A DNA stretch of 64,000 nucleotides, from contig NC_044572.1 in the NCBI RefSeq assembly GCF_901933205.1, forward strand, positions 22,282,501 through 22,346,500. Direction: 5' to 3'. The stretch is from Camarhynchus parvulus. Taxonomy: Eukaryota; Chordata; Aves; Passeriformes; Thraupidae. This document shows positions 1 through 13,310 of the stretch, piece by piece. Each line of letters starts with the position of its first letter. The stretch's first letter is position 1. The notes below the pieces were generated by a model. The model saw only the letters and a list, made by a program, of their open reading frames with translations. It ran no database searches and was not told the origin of the DNA. Made by a program: the position numbers and the translations under genes.

Positions 1-3000
1 CAGAAAATACACTTTTAGTGGGCAAGACATGACAGGGAGGCCAAGTTTGCAAGGAACTGCTTAGCTATTTAACTTTAGGAATGCGTCCCAATCCCTGAGG
101 AAGGAAATATAAAGGCTCATTTCTTCTGCTATTTCCAAATTATATCTCATTCAACATGCTGGATTGACACTGGGCTCCCAAGAGGCACCTGTGATGGCCA
201 ATGCAGCCCTACAGGTTCCAGGAAGGTGCAGACAAGTCCAGTGCTGTAAAGCTGAGCATGATGAGGCCAAAGTCCTAGTGCTGTGCTCATTGTGGAAGGC
301 AGTCAAGCTTCAGAACGATGTCTTGAATAACAAATATAAGTTTATGCAACCATAAGACAAATTGTCTTAAAGATGAAGACAGAGGTGACCATGTACATCA
401 CATATGGATATAGCTGGTTTTTTATTTCTCTCTGTTAAACATATAAGGCAAAACTTGTCAGAGTTATTCTTCTAGAACAGGATAAGTATTTTGAATATAT
501 GAAAATATCTTGTACTGAAGTCAGAAGTCACTAGAATGGAGGTCACTGAATATGGCTAAGTGTCCAGGATTTAAGTGCTGTGTTCTTCTCAAATGGGGGA
601 AAAGAAAATTTTCGTGCTGGCAGTAACTGCTGTTATGAAGTTTGAATATCACTTGATCACACCTGTCATAATGCAAATGAAGTCCTGATTGCTTTTGAAT
701 AACTACAGACTTAGCTTCCTGAATAAACTAGTCAAAGCCCTAACAAATTGAGTCAGAACTTTTGCTTTTAGAAATTTCCTGTGGCATAGGAGTTGTGTCA
801 AAAAGGGTGGAGACTATCTCTAAATACAGGCAATGAGACCTGACAAAAACATTATTTCCTATACACTTCTAAAGTGCACTTGTGTTATTCCCCAAATGTG
901 TGGGACACGGTTGTGAATTCTTGCACTGGAGAGAGCCCATCCCATCAGAGAGCTGTTGATATCAGTGTGAGCCAGCTCAGAGCAATTCAGCTGCACAGCA
1001 ATGCATCAAATCTCATCACGGCTGATCTTCTGTTCCAGACAGTATATTGACAGCATAGCAAAAAGCTGTTCAGTGATGAAAGTTAAGGGCATTAGACCCA
1101 AATCACCAGCCACGGAAATGCACTAGAATAGGTTGCTTTGAACTAAAATGTAAGCAGTGAAGTGTCAATAGGATGGATACAAAATAGCAAGGTTCAAAAA
1201 AACTGTGGCAATAGAAAGTTTGTGCAGAAGGCAAGCAATTACAAGAAAAACACCATATAAATTAATTCCTCCAGGCTTATTAATAAAATTGCTATTCCAA
1301 GTTGTTGGTAACTGAGATTATATTCATGGGTTTTTGTTTGTTGCATTTTACTTAATAACAGACAGTTTGCTATGTAGGCTTCAAATACTGGAAGGAAATG
1401 TCTCATCATTAATTCATTGAGTCATCTATTTTAATTAGATCAAGAGTTAGAGAGCTCACACACTTGTATTCATATTCATTAAGGAAATGCACCATTACCT
1501 AATAAGATTGTGCATTGTTTCATGACACAAATGGTTGGAGTAACAGGTTATAAAAATCAAAGTTAGGAACTACTATTCACTTATGTTGCATTAAAATCAT
1601 TAAATATTCAACACAGAATCACAGTTAAAAAATAAAGAAGAATCCAGAGAGTCTGTAATGGATACAAATGCAATCATTTCTTTAAGACTCATTCTTTGGA
1701 AATGTGACACACAGTAAGGCAAGAAATTTAATGATGGTAATCTTGGAGCTGAGAACTCCCCATTTGTATTTATAATAGGTGATGGTGAAGCCAGAAATAT
1801 TCTTTCAAGTTGAGAGATATCAGCCTGGCTCAATTTTCTGAAATCAAGCACCTCTATATTGCCCTGTGTTCAGTAAATTCATGGGATTAATGGACACCCC
1901 AGGAGACCTCATTTCACAGCATCAAACAGCAATCAGCTGCTTGAGTTGTTGTCTCAGGAAGCCTCAGGCCTCCACTGCAGCACTAGAAGTGCTCATTATG
2001 TGTGGGTAACATATTCCCAAACCAAGAATATGTGACAGAATTAGTTCTGTGTTATATAGTTTATTCATTTGAGGGAAAATGAGGATGGATCATCCTTTAT
2101 TTGTTCAACAAAGTATCTGTTTAAGACCTTTTGTGTCCCAGACACTGACACTTTATTTTATATTGCATGTTGCATTGTATAGCTCTGTTCCTAATACCAA
2201 CATGATGAATTCAAGAGCACAATAGATGTTTGCTATCAATTTTGTACCATATTAGTATTTTACTCACAAAATACCACTGTAGGAAAAAAATTTAGTGTTT
2301 TGAAGAGCTATTTCCTCTTTTACATCTTGATTTGTTTTGGGTTTTTTTTCCAAATCTGTCTCTGCAAGAGTGTTCTCACCCTCTCTTCTATTAATTTTAA
2401 TTATCTCAATAAATCCCCCTGGATCTGAATAGTATCTTCTTTTTTGTTTTGTTTTCCTGTTCATTATGCTTGTTATAGCTGGATCTTACAGTCTCATTAG
2501 AATCAGAGTTAAAAGTTTCAAAGCTTCTATCGAGTCCAGCCTTGCTGGGCCATACTAGAGCCTGGGCTGGAGATGGGGGCAGCTACAGCTGTGTATGTTC
2601 CAGCTTCTGGGAATGGACTTCACCAAGACATGAGGATAGGCTGGAGCATTTCAGGCCAACATTTTCTGATAGCCCTTCATGCCCTTTTGCAACATGTCCT
2701 TAATCTGGGTGATAGCATAGAAAGGGAAGTTGGTAACTGGCAAGGTATCACAACTGATTGTGAGCACAGGGGTTTCTCCACACCCTCATGAAGGCCAGGG
2801 ATTTGCTCTAAAGATATATTCTTGCCAGAATGTTTTTTTCCTATGAATAAATAATCAAAACTATTGTAGACTTACAGTTGGTTAATGAAGATCACTACCA
2901 ATTATACAGTCTGGTAAACACAGAAACTGGCAGGAACAACCAGGATTCTGTCTGTTCCTTAAGTGGTAATGTGAAGGAAAGGAAGGACCAGAAAAAATAG

Positions 3001-3359
3001 AAGGCAAGAGAACAAAAATGCAAAGCCACACAGGATCACATGTAAATTGAACAGGACATCATGGGATGTAAAAATTCTCTTCTGTACCCCTGGAGTTGTT
3101 GTACACTGAGCTTGAAAACTCAAGCAAACCACTTGGCACTTGAATACAGGGACTCCTTCCAGGCAGTTATTTCCTGCATCAAGGCTGAAGAAAATGAGAT
3201 GACAGAGAGTTTAACTTTGGAAATTGCCACAAGGGTGCCATCAATCTACAAGCTGAGTATCCAATTGTATTTAAAAATCAACTAATTTTAATTGCCGTGT
3301 GTGCTGCAGGGTGAGTTTCAAGCCATAAGCTCTTGGATAAAATAGAGGTAGAAAAAGTA

Positions 3360-3480
3360 TTCCTTCCTTCCTTCCTTCCTTCCTTCCTTCCTTCCTTCCT
3401 TCCTTCCTTCCTTCCTTCCTTCCTTCCTTCCTTCCTTCCTTCCTTCCTTCCTTCCTTCCTTCCTTCCTTCCTTCCTTCCT
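3360..3480. repeat. (TTCC)n tetranucleotide microsatellite, about 30 units
   Basis: An essentially uninterrupted run of TTCC units about 121 bp long, preceded by AAAAAGTA and followed by CTCTACC. One strand is all pyrimidine and the other all purine. It lies in intron 1. The apparent open frames through it, poly(Leu-Pro-Ser-Phe) on one strand and Lys-Glu-Gly-Arg repeats on the other, are by-products of the repeat. Confidence 0.98.
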
Positions 3481-3846
3481 CTCTACCTGTTACACCCGTG
3501 TCTTTCATATCTCCCTCTCTGTGTCCCTTCCATGCATTTTTTCCAATCAGAATGCAAATATTATACTTTCATCTAAAGTAAAAGATTCTTTTTTTGCTTT
3601 CAGTGAGGTCATGGAATTGTAGCTTGTATAAAACAGCAGAGTTAACAAAAGAAAGTATATAGAATTTTATAACTCACTTGAATGCATTTGGGGAGCAGAG
3701 GAAGAAGTACATATGTGTGTGCAAATAAACTTTGTTTTTCCATTTGAACTTCATAGATCAATTTGGAATTCTTTCTTTTTCCCTTGGATAACCTCAAGTT
3801 CTGAGAAAAACAAAGCTTACATAAATCAGTGTTCTGGGCTTCTGTT

Positions 3847-3887
3847 AAAAAAAAACAAAACAAAACAAAACAAAACCCCAAAAAACA
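3847..3887. repeat. A-rich (AAAAC)n simple repeat
   Basis: A run of A followed by about four AAAAC units, then CCCC and more A. This is low-complexity sequence in intron 1. It could be the tail of an old retrotransposed sequence, but nothing recognisable precedes it. Confidence 0.85.
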
Positions 3888-5864
3888 TGAAAGGTAATGT
3901 GCAGAAATGCCCTAATTTCTGGTTAAAAACTTTGCATCAAATGCTACACAATGCAACAATGATGCCATAGAGTGCAATAGATGAGTTTTAAGTGAAGGTG
4001 AGTGGCATAAATATAATTCAAGTGTATGATTAATGCTCACACTGTAAGACATTTTCTGAAGTAGATTGCAAATATACATAATATAAGAGATAAATTGACC
4101 AATCTGGATTTACTAATAGTTTATTAATATTTTATCATAAAATTAAAAATTATTCTCTGTTGCTATGAGCAAAGAAACCCACTGATATTAGATGTATTGC
4201 ATCATTTATGATATTGAATAAGTCTACAGGAACTGGTTCTAATATTGCAGTATCTGAAAAGAAAGAGTCCAACAATGTTGAAAGAGAGAGATTTAAATGT
4301 TTAATTCTATTGTTATTAAAGACTATAAAGTGCTATCTGATATGATTAGCCTGTGTTTTGTGGAAAAGGCACTTAATAAAAATCATTCTAACAGCTATAT
4401 ATAAGTTGTGTGATAACTATTATTATGCTCGTGTCAAATGCCTAGAATATTTTCTACACAATTTCCTAAACAATGATCAAAATCATTTTTGAAAAGTGCT
4501 TTTAGCCAGCTCAGATATGAAAGACACTACATATAAGTTATATACATATATATGTGTTTTATAGAAGAAGCCTTTAGGTCAAAAGATACCAAGATCCTAA
4601 AAAATGTGAAATACGTTTAATCTGAAAAGAGGTGACAGACAAAGAAACACATCACATCAATCCATTAAGTGCAGTGCTAGAACATGCATTGTACTCTAAA
4701 AATCACAAGTGGAAAAGTGAGAATAGTCAGACATAAATGGAGGACGAACTCTTCAGATTAATTGATAATACCTCACTCATCTGAAAAGGAGTAAAAGAAA
4801 TGATCACCTGAGAGGAGGAGAGAGAAAGTAGTATGAATTAGTGAGCAAATTGAAGGAATTGGCTTTGAATGGAAGGCAGACAAAAATGTCACAATCAGAT
4901 TCACTGAAGGACTCACATTTATGCAGAAAAGCAGGACTATAAGGAAAAAGTGAATGATGGGGTTTTTGCTTCTTCTTCATAGCAGGAGCAGTTCTTCTGT
5001 CCAACTTTAAAAAAACATTTCTATTCTATTTACATTTTTCCACAGTCATATTGACATGTAAGGTCAGTGAACCATATCTGCAGAATAGCTGGAAATATAC
5101 TGAGATTCTCTATAATTTTATATTTTTAATCTTACCCAAAAAGCTTTTAGAATTTTCTTTTAAATGCCTAGAATATAATCCTAACTGTAAGAAACCCATA
5201 TCTGTTTCTGCTTACCCCAGAAATTGTTTCAGCCTCTACCACCACAAATTTTGAGAGTTCTGATGCCCTTTGTGTTCTCAGGCTGTCCTTGAATCATATT
5301 TCTTCATCTTCTTAGAGCTGTTGCTCTAGTAACTGAATTGCAACATTTTTTGCTGTTCTTTAATGGCAGCGTTTGTATTTTGAAATTGTTCTTTAATGAC
5401 TTTATGCTTGGAAACCCTTTCAAAGCAGTAAGTCAAATGCTAATGCTAGCATTAATATGGGGGATAGATTAACAACGAGGCCCAGAGATAAAAATCAAGC
5501 AGCAAGCCATTAATCATTAAAAAGATTTAGTGTAACTTAAGATTTTCCCAAATCTCCAAATCAAACTTAGTCAACCAAATCACATCATATATTCCCCCTC
5601 ATAAATATATCATGGTTTGTCTTAAAATGGCACCTCCAACTTCAATTTGAAAGTTGTCCTTAAATATTTTCCACTGATGATGAGAAACTGTATATAAATG
5701 ATATATACATCTATATCTATCATTTGGTCTTTATACCTGAGTGTATTTCCCAGTCTGTATGGAAATTGTTTATTTGCTGTATTCAATTTAATTTCTTTTT
5801 TCATCTGCATCTCAGTAGTTGCTTAACACATGGGAGCAGATCCTTTATCATCTTCTTTTACAAC

Positions 5865-6135
5865 TGGGGGCTGTCCTCACTCAGGTGCAGAACCTTACAT
5901 TTGGCATTGTTGAACCTCCTGAGGTTCACATGCATCCACTTGATCAAAGCTTGTCCAGTTCTCTCCGGATGGGGTTCCATCCCTCAGCCATGTCAACCCC
6001 ACCACTCAGCTTCTTGTCATCTGCAAGCTTTCTGTAGGTGCAGTGGATCCCACTGTGTCATCTATGATGTTACTGAACAGCACTGGTCCCAGTATAGCCC
6101 TGTGGGGACTCTTCTCATCAGTGATCTCCATTTTA
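5865..6135 (-). mobile_element. CR1 LINE fragment (internal, RT region)
   Basis: Read on the minus strand this is part of the CR1 ORF2 reverse-transcriptase region. On the + strand the recognisable blocks are CAGGTGCAGAACCTTACA, TGTTGAACCTCCTGAGGTTC, GTCATCTGCAAGCTTTCTG and AACAGCACTGGTCCCAG. These are the antisense of the usual avian CR1 segment between the RT core and the thumb. Both ends are truncated and the reading frame is broken. The 139-residue + strand frame across it is an antisense shadow. Boundaries are approximate; homology may run some tens of bases further right. Confidence 0.85.
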
Positions 6136-8667
6136 CTCCTTGATTTTCTCAAATTGAACTTTCTTTCCATTTATGTTATTTCCATTCTATTTTTAATATC
6201 CTCTTTAAGCTGGCTTTATTTTAGAACTCATGTTTCTGCACTGCATGCAATTCCAGGCAGATTTTTCTCAGTTAAATAAATTATATTTTGATAATTATTC
6301 TGTCATGTTTTAACCCTAGTTGAAAACTAATCTACTATGAAGAAAGTTAACTCTATCCCAGCCAAAACCAGTACATGCTTCCTTTCAGATATATCTTTTT
6401 GTAATACAAAATTATGCAAATGCTAAAATTTTATTAATTGTAATTTTTTCTAAAATTAAACTGAATACATACAATTCTGTATGCAACTTTCAGTTAGGTA
6501 CCTAATTATCTTTGCAGGTCAACTCTTGATCACATTTTCAGAATGTGATCTCAGTTCCACCAGTTTCTGAAAATGAGGAGAAAAATGTTGGGATGTTTGA
6601 AAATTGCCCTCTATATCCACAACAAAGATTTTTAGTGGCTGTATGCTCCATTTATAATGTTGAAAATGAGTATAGAAAATCTCAAAATTCAATTCCTTTC
6701 TAAATTTACCAGAAGCAACCATTTGTCTTAGAAAATAAAAGATTTTCTGAAGATCTGAATAGATCTACTCGTGTTCTTTGAATTCTTATGTCCTATAAGG
6801 TCTGTTCCAATCAGCACTGATGATTTTGATAGTAAATAGGTTAGGAATTGGTTTGCATGTCCTATTAGTCCCAGCAGGGTTGTAGTCTGAGAGGCCTGTA
6901 GGACCTGCTAAAAGCATTGCACTTCTCAGCATTCTAGTAGCAAATGGATGTGCAGATAATTGAAAATGTTGCAGTAATTGGCTGAGTGTGAAAAATATGA
7001 AGATGTATTTATTTGCAGAAGTTAGGTGTTGCCCTCTATGAGTCAGCTGAGAATGGCAGCATTTACTGCCTTTGAAGAAAAAATCCTTTGCAACACATTG
7101 CTCTGTAAATCCTCTGTGTAGATCCCACAGTGGCAGAAACTATGCATTGAGTTTTCAAGGTGGAGAATGGCAGAACATATGTGAGATAAATGAAAGTGTT
7201 CTGTACTGCCAGATATTGCAGCTGAACAAATCACTTGCTTTTTATTCTATCTCCACAGCTAAACTTCCCTAGGGAAGTCTTTAGGTAAGTGAATAGTCTT
7301 CTCCAGGGAGAAAGAACAAAAGAGAGCTTTCAGGGAAAAGTTCATTAATTTCAAACAACCTGATGTTCAGTTACATATCTCAATATCAGGACATTTTTGT
7401 GGTACTCAAGTTTTCCACTGCACACAAGTACTTTGATTACTTCCTGCATTCTATCACCTGCCTGCTGAGTTTTAAAGATAGTTTAAAATCTATCTCACTC
7501 TAGCTGCAGAAGAAAATATATAAGGACATTAAAATTATGTGCAGGTATCCCTAAAACTGGTGAATTTGGAAGATGTGGTGAATGAGCACTCAAAATGAAG
7601 CTTCTACAACTGCTGTTTCTACACATCTATGCACAGGTCCTGACCTCCCAGAGATATTTTGTACCAGCTTAGGCAGTTCTATATATTTCCCTCAAAAATG
7701 TTATTTACAAGTGCTCGTACTAATGATCCAATGAAAATATGAATTACAGATTGGATTTAGTTTGCCTAATTTTAAACCCCTGATCCCTACACTTCTGCTC
7801 AAGGATCTCTCGAGTACATCTATGTCTTTCTCGAATTGTGGGAAGCAAACTGTCTCAAAGGCTACATCTACATTTTGGTCTTCACCAAAAAGTACATGCA
7901 CCCCAGGACAAACTAACCATATATCCATTTTACCTGAAGTCTCCTCTGTCTGGTACTGTCAGGTGTGATTATTATATTTGTTTTTTATTTCAGTCTATAT
8001 GATGAAGTGCAAGAGCTACGTTAAACCACTGCTGGGATAGTTGTTTTGTGACATGATGCTGCATGTTTTCTTATGGCATGCAAATGTTGCTTTCATTAAC
8101 AAAATCTTTTCGGTTTTTGTAAGGCTATACAGGGCATGGAGAGGTTTGTGGTGTCTCACCCTTGCTGCCTGTAGAGTGTGGTCCCTGCACCAGACATTAT
8201 TCTGGAACTTCAATCGTTTTTATCTCAAAGGGAACGCTGAAATTAAAAAGCCCAGGAATGAACTATCACATACATAGTGGGAATGATAGAGGGTCAGATT
8301 CTAGAATCCAAGTTATTTGCTAGTGTAGATGTACCAAACAGTATTTTACAGCTGACATTTCACCAATACTGAGTCAAGTGGAATAATTACCCCCAGCATC
8401 TTACTTATAACATCACTATTAATATGTCAGAATGTGATTTGCCTTGACTTTCATTGTTGACTTTCACTTGGTTTCTTTTCCGCTCTAACTCTTGGACCTT
8501 TTTTCTTGTATTTGTATTTTTTTATGCAGCTATTCCTAATCTAGTATTGATAAACGTGATTTCCCCCTCCAAACTGCAGCACTTGACAAATGTCTTACTG
8601 AATATTATCTTGCTGATTTAAGATCATATCTGAAGATTATTACAGTAATTTTGAGTCTTGATTCAAG

Positions 8668-8790
8668 TCCCCAAAGCCTTTGTATGCCCTATGCTGTTAA
8701 TTAGTATCATTCACAGATTTCATAGATAATCACAATTTATTTTGTCATCTAAATCACAAATGAAAATACGTTTAAAAGTCTTAGATGTAG
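8668..8790 (-). mobile_element. Possible ancient CR1/L3-like remnant
   Basis: The stretch around TAGTATCATTCACAGATTTC followed by CATCTAAATCACAAATGAAA resembles the antisense of an old CR1/L3 segment, which usually reads like ATCTGCAAATTTCAT then ATCTAAATCATTAATGAAAA. Divergence is high and the match is from memory, so this is tentative. Confidence 0.3.
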
Positions 8791-10586
8791 ACTGTAATCT
8801 GTAGCTAATTCATATGCTTATATTCATCCTATTTCTCCTTTAACCTCTCACCTGAAAACCCCCAAGAGGTACCTCTGTAACTGCATAAGTATTTAAAACT
8901 TGCATTCATATCTAATCTGGTTCACAAAATTATATTTAAGTTACCAAACTGATTGCTTATATCCCCGAAGAGGAAGCAGTCTGTCACTTACTGAGCTCGG
9001 CATTAATGTGAGTTAGCTGTTCTCTCACTAATTTTGCATTCCAATTTAGAAATAGGTAATCAAAAGTGGGCTAATGATGCTATATTTTTCTCATATTCTA
9101 TTACAAGTACCATGCATTTATTCCACTATATTTATAGAAATCCATGGGTTTGTAGAAAATTGCCTCTGTAAATTTTATTGTTATCAAGTGACCTACTTTT
9201 CACCTTAGTCCATTTGAACACAGCAGATATATTTACTATCAGTTACTGAGACAAAAAATGTGGTATTGTTTTGTCTAGATCAGCATCCTTTAATGGCCAT
9301 GCAGTCTATTAAATATCTATTACAGACTCTAGATTTAATAAATGATTTCTAATTGACTAGATGTCAGTGGCAACATTCAAGAAAACTCAGTTACATGGGA
9401 TTTTTCATTGATTTTCCCCATATTAGAAAATGAAATGTCAGCTACCATTAATTGAGTTTTCACAATACCAAGCATACTGCAAAAGTAGCTGCTAAGTGAA
9501 AGCACTTCTAGCCTAACATGCAAGAGAAGTATTTTTTTAAATTAATCCAATATATAAACAATTATTACAGTTATGTGCCTCTGTGGGTCAAATTGACATG
9601 AACGCAATTAAAATCTATAATATGGAACCATTTTGCAGGCTTCTAGAAAAAATGCATTTAGAGACATATTCTGAACTTGTTTGTCCTTATCCACTTCACT
9701 GCCTGCATCCAGCACCACAGAAGTTGGTTAATCCATGGTTTCTAGGAGTTCTTACCTACAAGGATGACATCACCCCTTATATGAGCTTGCAACACTGCTG
9801 TCCATGACTCGAAGACAGAACTGCTAACTTATATTTTTTTATAAGTATACACATGTCTACTACCCAGGCTATGTGCCATTACTAAGGAGGGTATGATCCA
9901 GAATAAAGTTCATGAGATTGTGACACATTCCTTACCATTGAAGATTCAGTGTTCAAAATGTGTTGGTGCATCTTTGCTGCCTGTCTGTGTCTGCATTTGT
10001 GCGATCAGGCCTTCACGATCATGTATGCTTTCTACAGGGGCAGCTCCGCAGGTTTTCTTTCATGCGATCGCATTCATGCCAGAATTGACCATCGGTCTCT
10101 ACAGTCCTAGTGAGATGATATTAGAAGTCTGGATGTGAAAATTCATTTGACTATGCACAATTTACAGTAGTGCTAGAAGTTCTTATGTCTTTGTAGAGAA
10201 AGAAAAAATCCATGATCTTTCTAAAGTATGTGACGTGGCATTCAATTTCCCTGCATCTGATCGATAAGCAAGCAGGAAGTTATATCTTTTGCCATGGTAG
10301 ACAAGCATAATTAAGCAATAAGGCAATGGAGGTAGTTGTGATTATCTTAGGATGCACCTGGGAGCTGCCTTGTTGCTATTTTAAAACATCTTTATGTGAA
10401 GGGAACTGTATTAATTTCTGCTGAGAAAGATAAAGCTGGCAGTTTGGAATGCTCGTGAGCAGCAGTTTCAGCTGTGCTTTACGGGCAGTAATTGTGGTGC
10501 GTTCACCCCAAACAGTTGGGCTTCTCCTTCAGCAGAAGGAAAGATGGAGCAGGCTGTAAACATTTAATTGACAGTTCAGACCAAGC

Positions 10587-10669
10587 AAAAAAAAAAAAAC
10601 CAAAAAACAAAAAACCAAACCAAACAAACCAAAAACAACAAAAGAACAACAACAACAAAAATAAAAAAA
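10587..10669. repeat. A/C-rich low-complexity repeat
   Basis: An 83-bp stretch made almost only of A and C on the + strand: A runs mixed with AAACC, AAC and AAAAC units. The Lys/Asn/Gln-rich frames on + and the Phe/Leu-rich frame on - are artefacts of this composition. Confidence 0.93.
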
Positions 10670-12983
10670 GCAACTCGCAACCCCTCCTGGAAAACAATTA
10701 TGCTTTGGCTGGCTTCCAGTGAGTGCAAAACTTACATTTTTACCAGTTTAGAATAAAAATATGTTGCCTCCAACACTTGATTTTCAGGGAAGACATCTCT
10801 GCATAATTAATACTATTGCATCCACATTCTAATTTATGCATTTTAATTATATCAAAGGCCTGGTGAATAATTAATGCTAGCAAAACAATGGGTCTGAAGC
10901 ATAAGCTGAAAAGTATCACTTTTTAATGGGCTCTGTAAATTTAAATAACTAATGAAAGCTATTTAACTATTTGATTGTGAGTATATTTCTCCCTGATACA
11001 ATCAAAGATTAACTACCATAATTGAGCAGCCTCTCAAGTGGAGAAATGTTAGCTCGGGTTAGTTTTTTTTCTTAGAGTACTACAGGATATTGACCCACCT
11101 GAGCTATATGCTTGCAGGAAAGAGATTTATTTGCATGTTTCCCCTCTGGGAGGAACTGGTGTCATCAATAAGATATAAAATCAAAATTCTTGGCGCAGCT
11201 TTCCCCTTTGACCTCCTGTCTTCAAGTGGGTCAGTTCATGCAAGTTTCATGGGGAGATTTGGAATTGAATCTAAAGAAATACAATATAGAATTTATTATC
11301 TTTGAGTTCAGCAATCTAAGAATTAAGGATGTAGGCCCAGTTAGTAATTTAGAGCCTTGCAGTGGTTGGAGAGAGATAGAACCTCTGGAGAACTTAATCT
11401 CATCCAAAAATGGGTTTTTGAAATAGGTGGGATTAATAACCATTTGGCAGTGTCTAGCATTTTTCTCTTTCTTACAGAAGAAGCTTAGGATTCTGTCTTA
11501 CCCAAACACTTAACTTCTAGTCAGCCAAGTTTAGATAAAGTTAATCACACCAGCAAAGGTAGCCTCTAAAACTATGGTGTAGAAAAGACCTACTCACACC
11601 TATCTGAGGGTGTAAAGAGAAAAAAGAGGCAAAACAGAAGGGCTCACAGCACAGAGGTGTGCAGAATTCAGTGAGTCACACTAACAACCAGCATCAGTTG
11701 CTTGGCCAGGTCTCAGATTTGAATCGTGCCACTCTTTAAGAAAGTCCCTCCGCCTCTAAAGGGCTCAAAATGTACCTTCATATTAATCTGCCATACCCAA
11801 ACATCAGCCTCCAGCCCTCTCTGCTCCCTGGAGCTGTGCTGGGCAGTGTGATGTGCTAAGAGCAGGTTGTCCCAGATGTGCAGCATGTCCTGGCTTTCAT
11901 GCACTCTGAGTTTATCACACAAAGAGTGGTGAAAGCATGTGGACAGCAGACAACACTGACTGCAGAGCATGGAAAGCCTGGCAGCAGAGTGTTCATTTCT
12001 TTAGGAGAGTAAAATGGTACAGCAAATGATGAATTACTGCAATCCCTGGCAATATATTACATACACTCAAGAAATATCAGCTTGTCAATATGAATACAAA
12101 ATGAATTGCTTCTGCCAATTTTTTTTGTTCTTGTTTTCCATATCAGAAGTTTGCACTTTAATGAAAAATGTTTGAAGAAGTGTCATAAAAATAACAGCAA
12201 CAGGACTTTTAAAGGAAATAAGATCGAGAAAGGCTGCTGCCAATTTTGCATATCAGGCCCATTATTTAAGTGCATTAATTTGAGCTTAGTAACTTCTGGT
12301 TCCTATGTTCGAAATTTTCTCTTTTTTATCTAATATTATGTGTTGAATTGAAGTGTTTGACTCTCCATAGCACTTGCTTGTGTCACTGGGGAGATATGGA
12401 AGGCAACTATGTAGGAACTAATTGTGTTTTCCCTGTTTTCAGCTGTGTTTGCATGAGCCTGGACATGAGCCAGTGCTCTCCTCAGTGGCTGTGGCCTGTG
12501 TCAGGCAGGCGAGAGTTACTTTCACTTTGGTCAGGCTGGATGGTGTGTCCCTTCATGCAGATGTTGGGAAGGACAGGGAAGAACAGAAAAGGCTCTTGCA
12601 GAGGGGGCTCTGCTCCAGGGAAATCTCAGCCAGCCATAGCAATCTGCTGCCTGGCCCCAGTGAACATTCCATAGAAGTCAGAAAGCGGAACACGAAAGAA
12701 AATCTGCCATAATATCAGATTAAACCAGTTTATTTGTTGTGAGCAACAGTACCTGAAAGAGCAATTGGGGCAATCTGGGGCTGAGTTAACAGGCTGACAC
12801 TGGGGGTTTACTTGCTCTTCACTGCTCAGCTTTCCTGCCCAGGAGCTAGGCAGTATCCTGATGGTATTCCCCTGCATGCCATTCCTCTCTCCTTACAGCA
12901 GAATCTACACTGAGTAGTAAAAACAATTACCCAAGAAACACAACTCTTTTAATGAATCCCATTTAAGATCAAAACCTGCTTAA

Positions 12984-13310
<327 letters not shown>

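Noticed and set aside
3278..3581. Lys-Glu-Gly-Arg and Leu-Pro-Ser-Phe repeat proteins
   Set aside because: Both are translations of the TTCC microsatellite.
5724..6143. 139-residue + strand open frame
   Set aside because: It is largely antisense to a CR1 fragment.
11713..12877. Open frames and somewhat GC-richer DNA just before exon 2 that might be another exon
   Set aside because: No similarity to the family; exon 2 is directly preceded by exon 1 in known members, and the frames have no conserved motif.
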